A stretch of 64,000 nucleotides of DNA, taken from contig NC_085854.1 of the NCBI RefSeq assembly GCF_020906515.1, forward strand, positions 1,116,001 through 1,180,000, read 5' to 3'. The notes beneath the pieces are model-generated. The model made no database searches. It was not told where the DNA came from and saw nothing but the letters and a program-made list of their open reading frames with translations. Source of the DNA: Vanrija pseudolonga. Lineage: Eukaryota > Basidiomycota > Tremellomycetes > Trichosporonales > Trichosporonaceae. The number at the start of each line of letters is the position of its first letter. Within the stretch, counting starts at the first letter, position 1. This document shows positions 45,909 to 57,270 of the stretch, one piece after another. The position numbers and the translations under genes are program-made.

Positions 45909-48342
45909 CTAGTCGAGCTCCTCTAAGCTAGACTGTCCAAGTGTGGACGAGCTTTGCTCAAGGGAAGAGCGCAACTTGGCAGAACGAGCCTCAACTTCGT
46001 CGAGCAGTCGCAAGAGCTCGGCAATCTCGTCCTTTGGCGTCGTTGCCGCACGCTTCGCGAGGATAAGACGTACAGCTTCCGCGATATCCTCCTCGTTGGG
46101 CCCCAGGCGCTGGAGTCGTTTGACCTTGTGCTGCGAGACAGGACGCGCCAGGTAGGTGTAGATGTTCGACAACATGAGGCCCACAATTATGATGACCATG
46201 AACGTTCCTTTGCTGATAGGCCAGTCGCCAATCAAGTCGCCGACTGCATCAGCTGCAGTGCTAACGCCGCTTGCGATGGACTTGAATCCGGAAAGAACCG
46301 AGTCGAGAGAGCCCTGAAGGACCCAGTAGTCGCGATCTTGCCTCGCTCGGCGCGCTTCGGCAGCGTACTGTTGAGCTTCCGTTGTCCCAGTGGGAGAAGA
46401 GACGACTTCTACTTCCGCCTCCTCGATGTGATCCGCACCAGCCACAGCGAACTCGGTGGGGTGTTCCTTCATATGCGCCCGCATTTGAGTAGCAAGGTCG
46501 TCATGGAATTGCTTCTGGCCCTCAATTGCGCCTCGCTCGATAATGCCTGCGACGTGTTAGTTGCTAAAGCCTGGCGCCAGGAGAAGACATGCCTTTCAAC
46601 CACGATTTGCCAGTCCATTCCACCTCTGTTGTCACAAGGACGCGTGTCGATGCTGGTCCAGCCCAGGTGAAACATGTGCGGGTCTTGACGCTGAACACAC
46701 TGCCATTGGGAACGTCGGGCGTTTTGGTTGTCGTGATCATGGCAATGTAGTCGTCGAAGTCGCAGTGCTCATGGTAATCGACAATCTGGCATTTGGTCTG
46801 CTTGGGACCGACTGAGCCGTTCAATGGTTTGATGTATGACATCGACCTTGTGAGCCTTTGTTCCTCGTCGGGCCGCCAGTCGGACGACTCGATATCTACA
46901 ATTAGTACGAGGACAGGAGGGTGCGCTCTCACCTTTGAGTTTCTGGTTTTCATACAGGAAGGTCCTGAACCATCCACTGTTGAAAATCAGGTTGTACACC
47001 TTCTCGGGAGAGCTTGGGAAGACAGCATCGAGAGCAACCTCAGCATAGTGCGTCCCTGCCTTGCCGCAAGCACACTCTGTCGACCGATGAGTAGCGATAG
47101 CCTGGGGGGCTTCACAGTCCGTGATCGACGGCGGTCGCGAGGCACCATTTGCGACTGACGGTGCCATCACATCGTCGGGATGAGCAATGCGCCAGATGTT
47201 CATGAGCACATCGAAGGTCGAATCGCGTGAGATCAGCGAGGCAAACGTGTACTGGGAGGCATTAGCAGCTGGAGCGTATGGCCTCGACAGACGATGGGTA
47301 CTGACCTTCTCCTTGCTGGTGACCACCCCGATCGCATTAGGAATGACCAACGCCGTCATCTTCTTCTCAATTGTCTTAACATCGGCAAAGGGGACGACAA
47401 CCTGAGGCTCGTCAGTACAGCTTCCGAGAGACGGACGCTTACATCTGTCACCCAGCCGAAGAGGTTGGAATGAAAGCAGATATGGTTCTCGGAGACGTAG
47501 AGCCGACCATGGACGAGGATATCCTTTGCAAGAGCGCATCCATAGTCTAGAGGAATACGTGTCAGTTGACATGCCGCCAGAGCAGTGATGTCCATACCTT
47601 CAATCAAATAGTCGCCTTCGTCGACTGTGGGGAACAATGCGTGGAACTCGGCATTGCGTCGGTTGCTTGCGACTGCAAAGCCTGTGACAGGGAGGTGGTC
47701 AAGCCCCTCATTGTCGCTCTCGTGTTCACTGTCATCTTCTGACCCGTACCCTTCGTCACTGTCGTCGCCATGGGCGGCTCGGATCAGGTAGGGGGAGCGG
47801 CCAGTGGACACGGCTCGCTTGCCAATGACGTCTTCCGCCTGTCCGGCGCTCAGACCACCATTGGCACCCTTAGCCAAAGCGGTGGAAATGGTACGACCTT
47901 GAGAAACGGCGGAAGATGTCGAGGCACGGCGCGACCGACGAGATCGACGCTTCTTCTCCTCGCCATTGGCAGGCGAGTTCAACTTGTCCGTCACCCTCTG
48001 CACCAGAGACTCGCGCCGCGAGTGTCGGCCATCGTAGCGGACCTCGGAAGCTGCAGTCGGTGAGGTGAGGGAGATTTCTGTGTCTGGATGTCCGCTCATT
48101 GTTGTACGAACGTTGATTTCGTTTGGGGATTCTGGATCGTTGCTCCAGTCCTCGGTAACAAGGAGGCGCGGAGTTGTAGACGACTTTGCCGGGAACAGGG
48201 GCCCACCGCTTTCTTTCAATGGCGAGCTTGGGGCTGCGGACTGGGAGGGGGCGGCTGCGACTGAGAGAGCGTGTTCTGCCAGAGAGGGCGAGTTTGGTAG
48301 TGGTGATGCGGCGGATGGCTTTTTGGAGCGAAGGATGGGCAT
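45909..48342 (-). CDS. GRAM-VASt lipid/sterol transfer protein (Lam/Ysp2/GRAMD1 type)
   Basis: ER-anchored sterol transporter acting at membrane contact sites. The ATG at 48342-48340 (MPILRSKKPSAASPLPNSPS) follows no earlier in-frame ATG. A long disordered, Ser/Arg-rich N-terminal region precedes the GRAM domain: NAEFHALFPTVDEGDYLIED, YGCALAKDILVHGRLYVSEN, HICFHSNLFGWVTDVVVPFA. The VASt (StART-like) domain includes YAEVALDAVFPSSPEKVYNL, LNGSVGPKQTKCQIVDYHEH and VLVTTEVEWTGKSWLKGIIE. One C-terminal membrane helix is present (FMVIIIVGLMLSNIYTYL), then a coiled coil EIAELLRLLDEVEARSAKLR. Order and topology match Lam1-4/Ysp2. About 740 aa with short introns. It is in tandem upstream of DNMT5. Confidence 0.88.
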
Positions 48343-49416
48343 CAAGAGAGGGACAGTGGAGTAATAAAGGAAGGGGGGGAGTGAGAGGAAGGGCGAGTGC
48401 GGCGTCAAAGCGTCGTGGTCGCTTGTCGTCGATGCGTCAAGGTGTCGATGATGATGATGATGATGCTGATTCCAGCAGAGTCAAGGTGATGACGATGATG
48501 TTGGCTGGCTGGATGCCAAAGGCCAAGCAAGGTTGAGTGAGGGTGGCGGTGATACATACTGCGACAGGCGCCATGGCCCCTGGGCCCTGGATCATGTCAC
48601 AATCACTACTCCCTCGACGCTCCCAAGTCCCTCGCAAGCCATCCCTCCCGCTGCGGCAACCATGCATGCTTCGGGCCCGCGAGCCCGCAAGCCCGACTGC
48701 CGCCTGCCCGCTGTCGACCCGATTGCCCAACGACATGCGGTATGCAGCATGCAGCCCATGTAGCCCACACCCCAAGCGGCCACGGGCGGGCCACGGGCCA
48801 CATGCACCGCTACCGTGACTGCGTCATGCAGGGCAGCCATTCGAACTTTACGTAATATTTATCCACGTGGCAGCATTCTTCCTTTCGCCCTTTCTCGCCT
48901 TCTCGCACCGGTCGCACCACGGGTCTGTGTTCTTGCCAGCTTTTTCAACCCAGATCAAGCCTGCGCTGGGCGAGAGGGATCTGTTCACACTGCCAGCACA
49001 ACGCGCTCACCCATGGCGCCGAAATAAGTAGTGTAGTGTAGTGTGCTCCGGTGCTCCTAGGCACCCCATGTCCCAGTCGGATGGCAGTCCATCAAGCGTG
49101 TCCATCCTAGCCAGTTACAACAAGATATCTGGGGCATTGTGACTCACGCCTTCACTGGAGACGGTCAAACCATTCCTATTGCGCGAGCCAAAGTAGCACC
49201 CAAGTCACTCTGAGAGCGTCCATGCCTGTGTGGCCCCACGAATGTCAACTCTGCTGCACTTGATGTCAACAAAGGTTCGTGGGAGAGCTCTGGTTTAGAA
49301 ATTAGTAGAGAAACAGAAATGGATGAGGGATGGCAGCTCTTTTATCGTGGGCGCGGGGGCGAGGTCACGTGATGACACATTCATCGGTGTACTATTGTAG
49401 GTGATTCTATGAACGT
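48343..49416. other. Intergenic, 1.07 kb
   Basis: Upstream of the lipid-transfer gene and downstream of iPGM, both minus strand. It has a (GAT)n run at 48447-48465 and GC-rich low-complexity DNA around 48600-48800. Open frames of up to about 110 codons have no recognisable content. Confidence 0.4.
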
Positions 49417-51478
49417 CTACTTGGCGAGAGACTTGCCAGTCATTTCTGAGAGAGTTAGTCACTTGGCGAGCTTGCGAGCACAACTAAAACTCACCCTCAG
49501 GCTGAGAAACGCCCAGGATAGACAGGATGGTAGGGACAACGTCCGCAAGAGCGCCGGGCTCATTGGAGGCGAAGAGTCCCTTGGGGCCGGTGACGATGAA
49601 GGGAACATGGTCTGCAATTGTGTAAGCTGCTTGCAAGTCCCCGCAGTAGAAGCACATACTGGTAGTGTGGGCAGTGTGGGGGTTGCCAGTCTCAAGGTCA
49701 AGCATCTGCTCCGCGTTTCCGTGGTCGGCGGTGATGGCCAGGATGTAGCCTGCCTCCTCACAGGCGTCGTAGATGGTCTTGACAGCAGCGTCGGTAGCAG
49801 TGATGGCCTTGACAGCAGCCTCGTAGTCGCCAGTGTGGCCGACCTGGACACCGGTCAGCTCTGCTTGCGTATGTCAATACTAACCATGTCGGGGGGGGCA
49901 AAGTTGCACATGACAAAGTCGAACTTGTCCGACTTGACGACCTCGGCAACCTTGTCGGCAACAGCCTGGACGCTCATCTCAGGCTTCTTGTCGTAGGTGG
50001 CAACCTTGGGGGAAGGAATCATGACACGCTCCTCGCCCTGGTACTGCTTCTCAACACCACCGTTGAAGAAGAAGGTGACGTGGGCATACTTCTCGGTCTC
50101 TGCGCAGTCAAGTCAGCACACAAATGAGAGGCATAGCACGACGCGCATACCAGCAATGTGGGACTGGGTAAGGCCCTCCTTGGCGAGCCACTCAGCGAGG
50201 ACGTTGTCCATGGAGACAGGAGGGAAGGCGACGGGGAGGGTCCACTCGGGGTTGTAACGCGACATGGTGGTGATGTTCTGGTGTCTCAGAATCCAGCCCG
50301 CGAAGCGGACTCACAAGGCCCTTGGGGATCTGCAGGTCGATGGGCTTGTCTTCGAAGGCAAGCAAGGTAACGAGCTCACGCATGCGGTCAGAGCGGTAGT
50401 TGAAGGTGAAGACGGTGTCGTTCACTTCTCGGGATCAGCGAACGCGCATGGACGGCTCGACTGAAACCCACCGTGGATGCGAGTCGAGTCGTCGCCAAAG
50501 ATGAGGGGCTTGACAAACTCATCAGTGACACCGTTCTCGTAGGACTGCTCGATAGCCTTGACGGGGTCATCGGCCTTCTCCCCCACGCCATCAACAAGGG
50601 CGTCAACCGCCACCTTAACACGCTCCCAGCGCTTGTCGCGGTCCATGGCGTAGTAGCGACCAACGAAGGTGACCAGCTCGCCGATGCTAATCTCCTTGAT
50701 GTAGTCCAGGAGCTGCTGAACGTAGCCAGTAGCAGACTTGGGGGCAGTGTCACGGCCATCACCGAACGCGTGAATGTACACGTGGGGGACGCCAGCCTCC
50801 TTGGCAGCGCGAAGGAGCGCGAAGAGGTGGTTAATGTGCGAGTGAACACCACCGTCGGAGAGGAGTCCCATGAGGTGGAGGCGGCCATTCGTGTCCTTGG
50901 CGTGCTTGAGAGAGGCAGCAATGGAAGGCTGAAGCTTGAACTCGTCGTTCTTGATAGCTGAGCAAGGTAAGCATTCTGGGAGCAGCACGTTCATCGACGC
51001 ACACTGGTCAATCCTGACAATGTCCTGCCAAACGATACGGCCGGCACCAATGTTCAAATGACTAAAACCCTCAGCATTGGCACACTCCGGAGCGCACTTA
51101 CCCGACCTCCGAGTTGCCCATGAGGCCATCCTTGAGGCCCACAGCAAGACCGTGCGCCTGGAGCTCGACAAAGTTGTGCTTGTCACGGATGGCGTCCATG
51201 TTCGTGGTGTCACCGTGGAAGATGGCGTTACCCTTCTCATTGTCCGAGATTCCCCAGCCGTCGTGAACACTGGTTCTGTCAGTGGTTGTACGGGTAAACG
51301 TGCGCTTGACAGTAATACAGACATCAAGCAGACCTTGTCTGAGGCCGAAGTCAGCATTGACCCGCTCACTGCCGAAGACGACGCAGGCAATTGCACTGCC
51401 GTCTCCACTAACTCTTAGGGTTGGTCTTCTGCTTCTTGGAGTCATGGGGAGGGGAGTCTGGCGAACGGGTAGCCATTT
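49417..51478 (-). CDS. 2,3-bisphosphoglycerate-independent phosphoglycerate mutase
   Basis: Glycolytic interconversion of 3- and 2-phosphoglycerate by the Mn-dependent, alkaline-phosphatase-fold enzyme, cytosolic. Exon 1 encodes [20 protein letters not shown]; the next short exon and splice restore [20 protein letters not shown]. The catalytic serine is in [20 protein letters not shown]. Further landmarks are [92 protein letters not shown] and [11 protein letters not shown]. The start ATG is at 51478-51476 and the end is MTGKSLAK. About 535 aa, slightly longer than bacterial GpmI at the N-terminus. The gene is split into many exons. Confidence 0.95.
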
Positions 51479-52394
51479 TTGCGAGATTGTTTTTGTGGGA
51501 GAGTGTACAATGGGGAAGTAAGGTCGAGGATACGATTGGAAGCGGGCCACCGAGACTCTTATCACCCACCCACTCCACCGCCGTTGGGGACAGGGGCAGC
51601 CGGGTCCGCCTCCACCTTTGCTTCGATGCGCGCGTCTGCACCCGCAGAAACAAAGCCAATGACGGAAGCCAACACCCACAGTGAGAGGGGGTTAACTTGG
51701 GGGGGGGTCATTTAAGGATAATCCTTTTCACCCCCGGAATCAAATGCCAGACAACTGACCACTACAGGCTTCAGGGTTTCCAGAGTCATTACAAGGGGAG
51801 CGGAGGTAAAAATGGGCCACCGTTTGAGCACAACACCGCAATTCGCCTGGCTGGCATGGCTCGCCGCCTGGCTGGCTCGCTGGCTCGCTGGCTGGCTGGC
51901 TGGTTGACCGCAGTGTGCTTTTTGGTGGTGCAGGTGCCTGAAAGGGAAGGGACCAAAGGGAAACGGGGGATGCGAGCCACCCACCCACCGCGCCGCCGCC
52001 GCTGTCGCGCCCCCCCCCCCCCGCTGTGCATCCACCCAAACCGTGGGCCCGTGCCCCTGTGTGTGTGGGTGGTGGTGTCCTCGTCTAGGGCCCTCGCGCC
52101 TCAAACCCAAGCTCCGTCACGTTCACGTCCCTCCTCGCAAGGTCGCAATTCCTCATCGTCGACCACTGCATCCAAGTCTTTCAACCTCTACAAACCCAAC
52201 AATCCCACACCCTCCTCCTCCGCCTCCTCCCCCCCTACAGCTTAATAACGTCGCTCGTCGCCTTCAGCTCACTCTCCTTACACCGCCCCACCGCCATCGG
52301 CCCAACCCACGGTTTCAACTCGCACTCTCATCGTCCACAGTCTCAACCTTGGGCGTCAGCCTCCGACTAATCCCACACTGCAACCTCTCTCAAC
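51479..52394. promoter_or_regulatory. Divergent intergenic region, iPGM / CHS7
   Basis: A head-to-head spacer of about 0.9 kb with a GGCT/CGCT repeat near 51868-51904, a 13-nt C run (52010-52022), and a pyrimidine-rich tract before the CHS7 ATG. No gene supported. Confidence 0.4.
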
Positions 52395-53670
52395 ATGTCG
52401 TTGAACGCTGCTCCTTTCAAGTTTGGGTCGTTTGACTGGGTCTGCGAGCGTGCTTCGCTCGTCGTCTGCCCAATGCTGGGCAGCTCGACTGGCATCGAGC
52501 CCACGTGCTATGCCCGCAACGTCCAGCTAGGAAGTCAGATCATCTTCCAACCCGGTACGTGTTTGATGATCCACGTATCGACAAGCAGACATGACTGACT
52601 GGGCCCTAAGCAACATGCTTTGTTCACATTGCGGCTCTTGCCATGACCATCATCATGCTGTTTCACGTCCGATCAAAGTACACGGCCATCGGTCGCAAGG
52701 AGATCGTCCTCTTCTTCTACATCTACATGTTCGTCGAACTGCTCGCCATCTTCCTCGACTCTTCGGTGATCCCCACCTCGCACGCCGTCTACCCCTGGTT
52801 TGCAGCTGTATACGCAGGTGCTATTGGTGCCTTGTACTGGTGTATCCTGGTCAATGGGTTTGTTGGATTCCAGCTTTACGAGGATGGCACGCCCATGAGC
52901 CTCTGGGTGAGTAACCTTGCATGGCTGGCAACTGGGTACTTTTCTTGAATGCTAACGCGACGACAGTCTCTTCGCTTGTCGTCATTGGTTATCTGGGCCA
53001 TCTGCTTCATCGTTGCCATTGGCACGTTCAAGAGCACGGGTGGGCTGAGCAACAAGAACGCCATCGGCCTGTTCATCACCTACCTCGTCTTCCCTCTCAT
53101 TGTCGCCGTCATATACATCGTCTCCCAGCTTATCCTCGTGATTCGCACGCTGGACGACCGTTGGGTCATTGGAGACATCCTTTTCGGTGTTGGCTTCTAC
53201 GCCGTCGGCTGCATCCTTCTCTTCGCCTTCAGCATCAAGATCTGTGACGCTGTCTCGCACTACATCGATGGCGTCTTCTTCTTCACGCTGTGCATGCTCT
53301 TCACAGTCATGATGGTCTACAAGTACTGGGACTGTGCGTATCTTTCTCCAGTGATTTCGCTTTTGCTGACACTTGCTCTTAGCTATCACCAAGGAGGACC
53401 TTGAGTTCTCCGTCGGTTCCAAGAACGCTGTTTGGGAGGTCAAGGACCCTCTTCTTGCTGTGAGTGGACACGAACCTGGGTCAGAGTTTCCTGTCTGACG
53501 GCATTCAGCCTAACCCCGAGTACATGGAGGACGACACCCAGTCGGCCTTCCGTGGTGCTGGTGGTTCTCTCGTTGGTGGCTACGGTGGCAATGCCATGTA
53601 CGGCAACTACCAGGGCTACTCGAAGTCATCGTCGTATGACCACGGACCAGAGTACAACTCTCACTACTAG
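52395..53670 (+). CDS. CHS7: Chitin synthase export chaperone Chs7
   Basis: ER membrane chaperone needed for folding and exit of chitin synthase (Chs3 in yeast). The start [40 protein letters not shown] and [20 protein letters not shown] match the family N-terminus, including the conserved Cys residues. Seven hydrophobic segments follow (for example [77 protein letters not shown]-like segment, [40 protein letters not shown]). The cytosolic tail carries [20 protein letters not shown] and a Gly/Tyr/Ser-rich end. Introns at about 52555-52610, 52907-52966, 53334-53382 and 53461-53509. About 330 aa. Confidence 0.93.
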
Positions 53671-54170
53671 GTCATTCCTCTGTAACGACACCCCGCTATA
53701 CCCCCACGACAAGGCCACCTACGTGCCGCTAGACGGCCTTACTCACCCATGTATCTTAGAAAGAGTGATGGACAATGCACGCGATGACACACTGCCGTTA
53801 TGAGTTGCCAACACCAAGTCCTTGTAGGAGGACTAGTGGATGGGATGATCCGGGCCATGTCGGCTGTATACCGGAGACTCATGGGCCCACGTTGCGCATC
53901 TCCGACACTTGCTGCATGGGTTCGGAGTGATTGCGGTGCGGCGGAGAGATGGGCTGGATGACTGTGCCTTGAATAAGTGGTCGGGAAGAAGGGCGAAAGG
54001 GTCATATCCGTCTGAGCCGGGGCCAAGAACAAGTATCGGCCCGATGATTTCCTGTGGCACTCACCCACTAAACCCGTCACGGACTTGAGAGTCTTTGATA
54101 AGTACACTCCTGTGAGCCAAACTGCCGACATTCAATCTTTGAGTGCCCTCTCATCTTTCTCAAGCGCACT
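53671..54170. other. Intergenic, no gene seen
   Basis: CHS7 3' region and upstream of the hydroxyacid dehydrogenase, both plus strand. No supported feature. Confidence 0.35.
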
Positions 54171-55728
54171 ATGGCTCCCCCGGTTACAGTTGGATGGTGT
54201 GGTCTCGGTGCCATGGGGTCAGGAATGGTCTCAGTGAGTGGTTCGAATGGACCTGCAAGTGCTGACCGGTCAGAGCCTCCTGGCGCAGAAGTTTACGGTC
54301 AAAGCCTATGACATTTACCAACCGTCGGTGGATGCGGTTGTTCAGAAAGGAGCTATTCCCTGTAGCGACCCCAGAGAAGCCGCTACGGATGTCGACGTCT
54401 TGGGCCTCATGGTGGTCAACGCCGCCCAAGTAGAAGACATTGCGAATAAGGTTTCAGACGGTACGGATTAGAAGTACTGGGAGCTAGACATAACTAACAC
54501 CCCACCGTCAGTCCTCAAGCCGAACACCTCGGTCATCTGCTTCTCAACGGTCCCTCCAACCTTCCTCTCGACTCTGCAAACCCAGCTCGACAAAGCTGGG
54601 AGAGGCATCCAGGTATGCTTCAACACCGCGCTGGACAAGTATGGGGCTAATCAAGACAGCTGGTTGACGCCCCTGTTTCCGGAGGGTTTATTAGAGCCGC
54701 CGATGGTGAACTGAGCATCATGGCAGCCGGCGTAGACGAGGCCCTTAAGAAGACCGGCCCCGTTCTCGATGCTTTGACTCGCTCCCCTGGGAAGCTGGCT
54801 GTTGTTGGAACACAAGTCGGACAGGCAAGCGATTTCAAGCTCATTAACCAAGTACTTTGCGCGATCCATATCGCTGCTGCTTCGTGAGTTCTGCGAGGAA
54901 AGCCAGCATTGCCCTAACGTTCCAGCGAGGCCATGGCGCTGGCAGCCAATCTTGGCGTCAACCCTCGGAAGCTGTACAACGCGCTGAAGGACTCAAGCTT
55001 CATGTGTGAGTGTCCCCGTAGCCCAACAACCCGTCAGTTCAGGAGCTAATACTCGTTAAGTTGGGCATCGAGTGCCTTGGCAGCTGAGAGATGATGGCCT
55101 GCCGAAGTCAGCAATGACCATCATTTGCAAAGACGTCGGAATCGTCATGGACGAGGCCCGCCTGATCGGTTTCCCCGCCCCTCTGTCATCCACCTCAGAG
55201 CAGCTGTTTAGTGCAGCACTTGGTGCCGGTCTATCCAAAGATGACGATGCCAACTTGGTCAAGCTGTGGCAGAAGTTTGGGGGCAAGTCGGTTGTCGAAT
55301 CTGGAACGATCGATGAGGAGGAAGCCATTGCTCGAGCCGCAGTTGGTGGCGAAGAGCACATTGCAACAGTCTCAAAGTTGCTTTACGCCGTCCACACTGT
55401 CGCTGCGGCTGAGGCTTTGGCCTTTGCTCGACAGAAAAACATGAACCTTGAAGCTGTGTTCGACGTGGTGTCCACTTCGGCCGCCTCGTCGCAGCCCTTG
55501 GTTGCCTTCAAGAACGAACTGTCATGGCCGAACGACTACTCGCCTAAGGCGGGCCAATTGTCTGTCCAAGCACTCCTCTCTCAGCTTGACCAAGTTCTTG
55601 TGGAGGCAAAGCGAACCTCGACACCCCTCTTCCTCACACAAGCAGCTTATCAGCAGCTGATTGTGGCGTCTAGAAAGGGATGGGGGGGCGAGGGAGCAAG
55701 CGTGGTTGGGAGGCTTTGGAGTCAGTAG
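54171..55728 (+). CDS. Beta-hydroxyacid dehydrogenase with duplicated C-terminal domain (3-HIBADH / L-threonate dehydrogenase-like)
   Basis: NAD(P)-dependent oxidation of a 3-hydroxy acid. The Rossmann motif is VGWCGLGAMGSGMV near the start (ATG 54171). It is followed by ICFSTVPPTFLSTLQTQLDK, the substrate loop LVDAPVSGGFIRAADGELSI and the catalytic Lys in DFKLINQVLCAIHIAAASEA. After this first helical domain a second, similar one follows: STVSKLL-type segment KLLYAVHTVAAAEALAFARQ and NLEAVFDVVSTSAASSQPLV. This two-lobed layout (about 440 aa) is that of the longer LtnD-like fungal proteins rather than mitochondrial 3-hydroxyisobutyrate dehydrogenase. No mitochondrial leader is evident. Five or six introns. 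Substrate not assigned; neighbours give no hint. Confidence 0.8.
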
Positions 55729-56314
55729 GGAAGTATTAGACGCCTGTAGATTGTTCACAAGACCGCGATGTAGTAAGTGTCAACTCCAATGGGCCTTGCA
55801 GGAAAGGGGTGGTGCGGTTCCATGGCATGTAGACAGACATCCCCAGTCCTAGACCGCATGGTGGCCGAAACTCGCGACGAAAAGGCCTCAAAGTCACGTG
55901 AGACGTTTGATATTGATGCAGAGCTCGTTCCATCATCCACCAGGTTTTATAAAGCACAGAGAAATGGCCCCGGAATGAGCACTGGTTCCTTGAAGGCCTT
56001 GGAATGCCGAGCAGATGATAACACTGCTCAGATAGCCGGCTAGAATGGTGAGTGGAAGAGATTATCACGCGATCAAAAGGCCGCACCGACAACAAGTGCC
56101 TCAGGTACAGAGACCATATTTGATGCCGGTGCCTGATCGACGAAACCTCCACCACCAAAGTCCATCCAATCATGTCACCTCCACCGACATTCCCCAAACG
56201 AGCAGTCCAGCGAGTCACCGCGGCGCGCGCGGCAACCCGACGGCGCGTCCAGGCAGGCCGACGCCGCCGTGTGACCATTGTGTACAGTCACTACTGGAAT
56301 ACGCAGGCAAAGGC

Positions 56315-56335
56315 AGAGAGAGAGAGAGAGAGAGA
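56315..56335. repeat. (AG)n microsatellite
   Basis: Perfect dinucleotide run of about 21 nt in the BIM1-like promoter, 16 bp upstream of the TATA element. Confidence 0.95.
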
Positions 56336-56350
56336 CAGCCCAAGGCCTTG

Positions 56351-56360
56351 TATAAATAAA
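56351..56360 (+). promoter_or_regulatory. TATA element of the BIM1-like gene
   Basis: TATAAATAAA sits 54-63 bp before the ATG. A strong TATA box is unusual among the genes of this window and suggests a regulated, inducible promoter. Confidence 0.6.
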
Positions 56361-56413
56361 GACCAGCGGCCTCGGCGCCAAGTTCTTCTTCACTCACCAT
56401 CCAAAGTCTCACC

Positions 56414-57270
56414 ATGTTTGTCCTCAAGGCTGTCCTCGCGTCGTCCGTTCTCGCCTCCTCGGCGGTTGCCCACTTCACCCTCGACTACCCTGTGCGTAAC
56501 TTCGTCATGGCTTCATCGCCTAGAGGGAGGGAGATAACGAGAGTCGGCTACTAATTGCGCCCCAGCCCACTCGTGGATTCGACGACGACAAGGAGCCCCA
56601 GGTGAGCTATCGTCGGCTTTGAGCCTGTGATTCACCCGCTAATAAATCCCAGTTCTGCGGCGGCTTCAACACTGTCAGCAGTGTCCGTAACCCGTTCCCC
56701 TTGAACGGTGCTCCCGTGTGGATCGACTCGCACCACACTCTGGCCTCTGTTGCCACCTTTGTCTCGAACAAGACCTCCCCGTCCAACTTCTCAGACTTCA
56801 CCAACGTCACCAACTACTTCCAGGTCAAGAATGGCGAGTACTGCTGGGGCATCGACTTTGAGGGCCTTGGCTTCACCAACGGCTCCGAGGTGACCGTGCA
56901 GATCCAGTACAACGGTGTAAGTTGGCTCGAGTCTGGCTTGCGAATCCATGTTGACGTTCCCCAGGGTGATGGCAACCTCTTCCAGTGCACCGACCTCGTC
57001 CTCCTTTCCGACTACACCATCCCTACCAACCGCACCTGCGCCACTGACGCCTCCGTCACTGCTGTGAACATCTCCGCCACGGTCCCTGTTCCGTCTGCCG
57101 CGCCGGCCTCGACCTCGGCCCCGGGCGCCTCGGGCTCCCACTCCGGTTCGGCCGGCGCTTCGGCTGCTCCTACCAGCAGCTCCAAGCCTTCCGGCGAGCT
57201 CATCGCCAAGCCCATCAACCTTGCGGCGGCTGCCGTTGGCGTCCTTGCGCTCGGCTGGGTTGCCCTTTAA
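56414..57270 (+). CDS. BIM1/X325 (LPMO-like) copper-binding GPI-anchored protein
   Basis: X325 proteins share the LPMO fold and bind Cu(II) through an N-terminal histidine; Cryptococcus Bim1 helps acquire copper with Ctr1. Four exons (56414-56491, 56566-56601, 56653-56916, 56965-57270) give 227 aa. The signal peptide MFVLKAVLASSVLASSAVA is followed directly by mature HFTLDYPPTRGFDDDKEPQF, leaving His as residue 1. CGGF, then DSHHTLASVATFVSNK (second His candidates), NGEYCWGIDFEGLGF and LFQCTDLVLL supply paired cysteines. A Ser/Ala/Gly-rich stalk and a hydrophobic end (INLAAAAVGVLALGWVAL) indicate a GPI anchor on the plasma membrane or wall. Several N-glycosylation sequons (NKT, NFS, NVT, NGS, NRT) are present. 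Intron 3 is frame-neutral. Confidence 0.88.

Larger units (their letters stand above)
55729..56413. promoter_or_regulatory. Intergenic upstream of the BIM1-like gene
   Basis: Contains a CACGTG E-box near 55892, an (AG)n microsatellite at 56315-56335 and a TATA element at 56351-56360. I looked for copper-response (TTTGC-type) words and did not see any. Confidence 0.45.

Noticed and set aside
48343-48408. 22-residue N-terminal extension of the GRAM-VASt protein
   Set aside because: It depends on a non-ATG start; the first in-frame ATG is at 48342.
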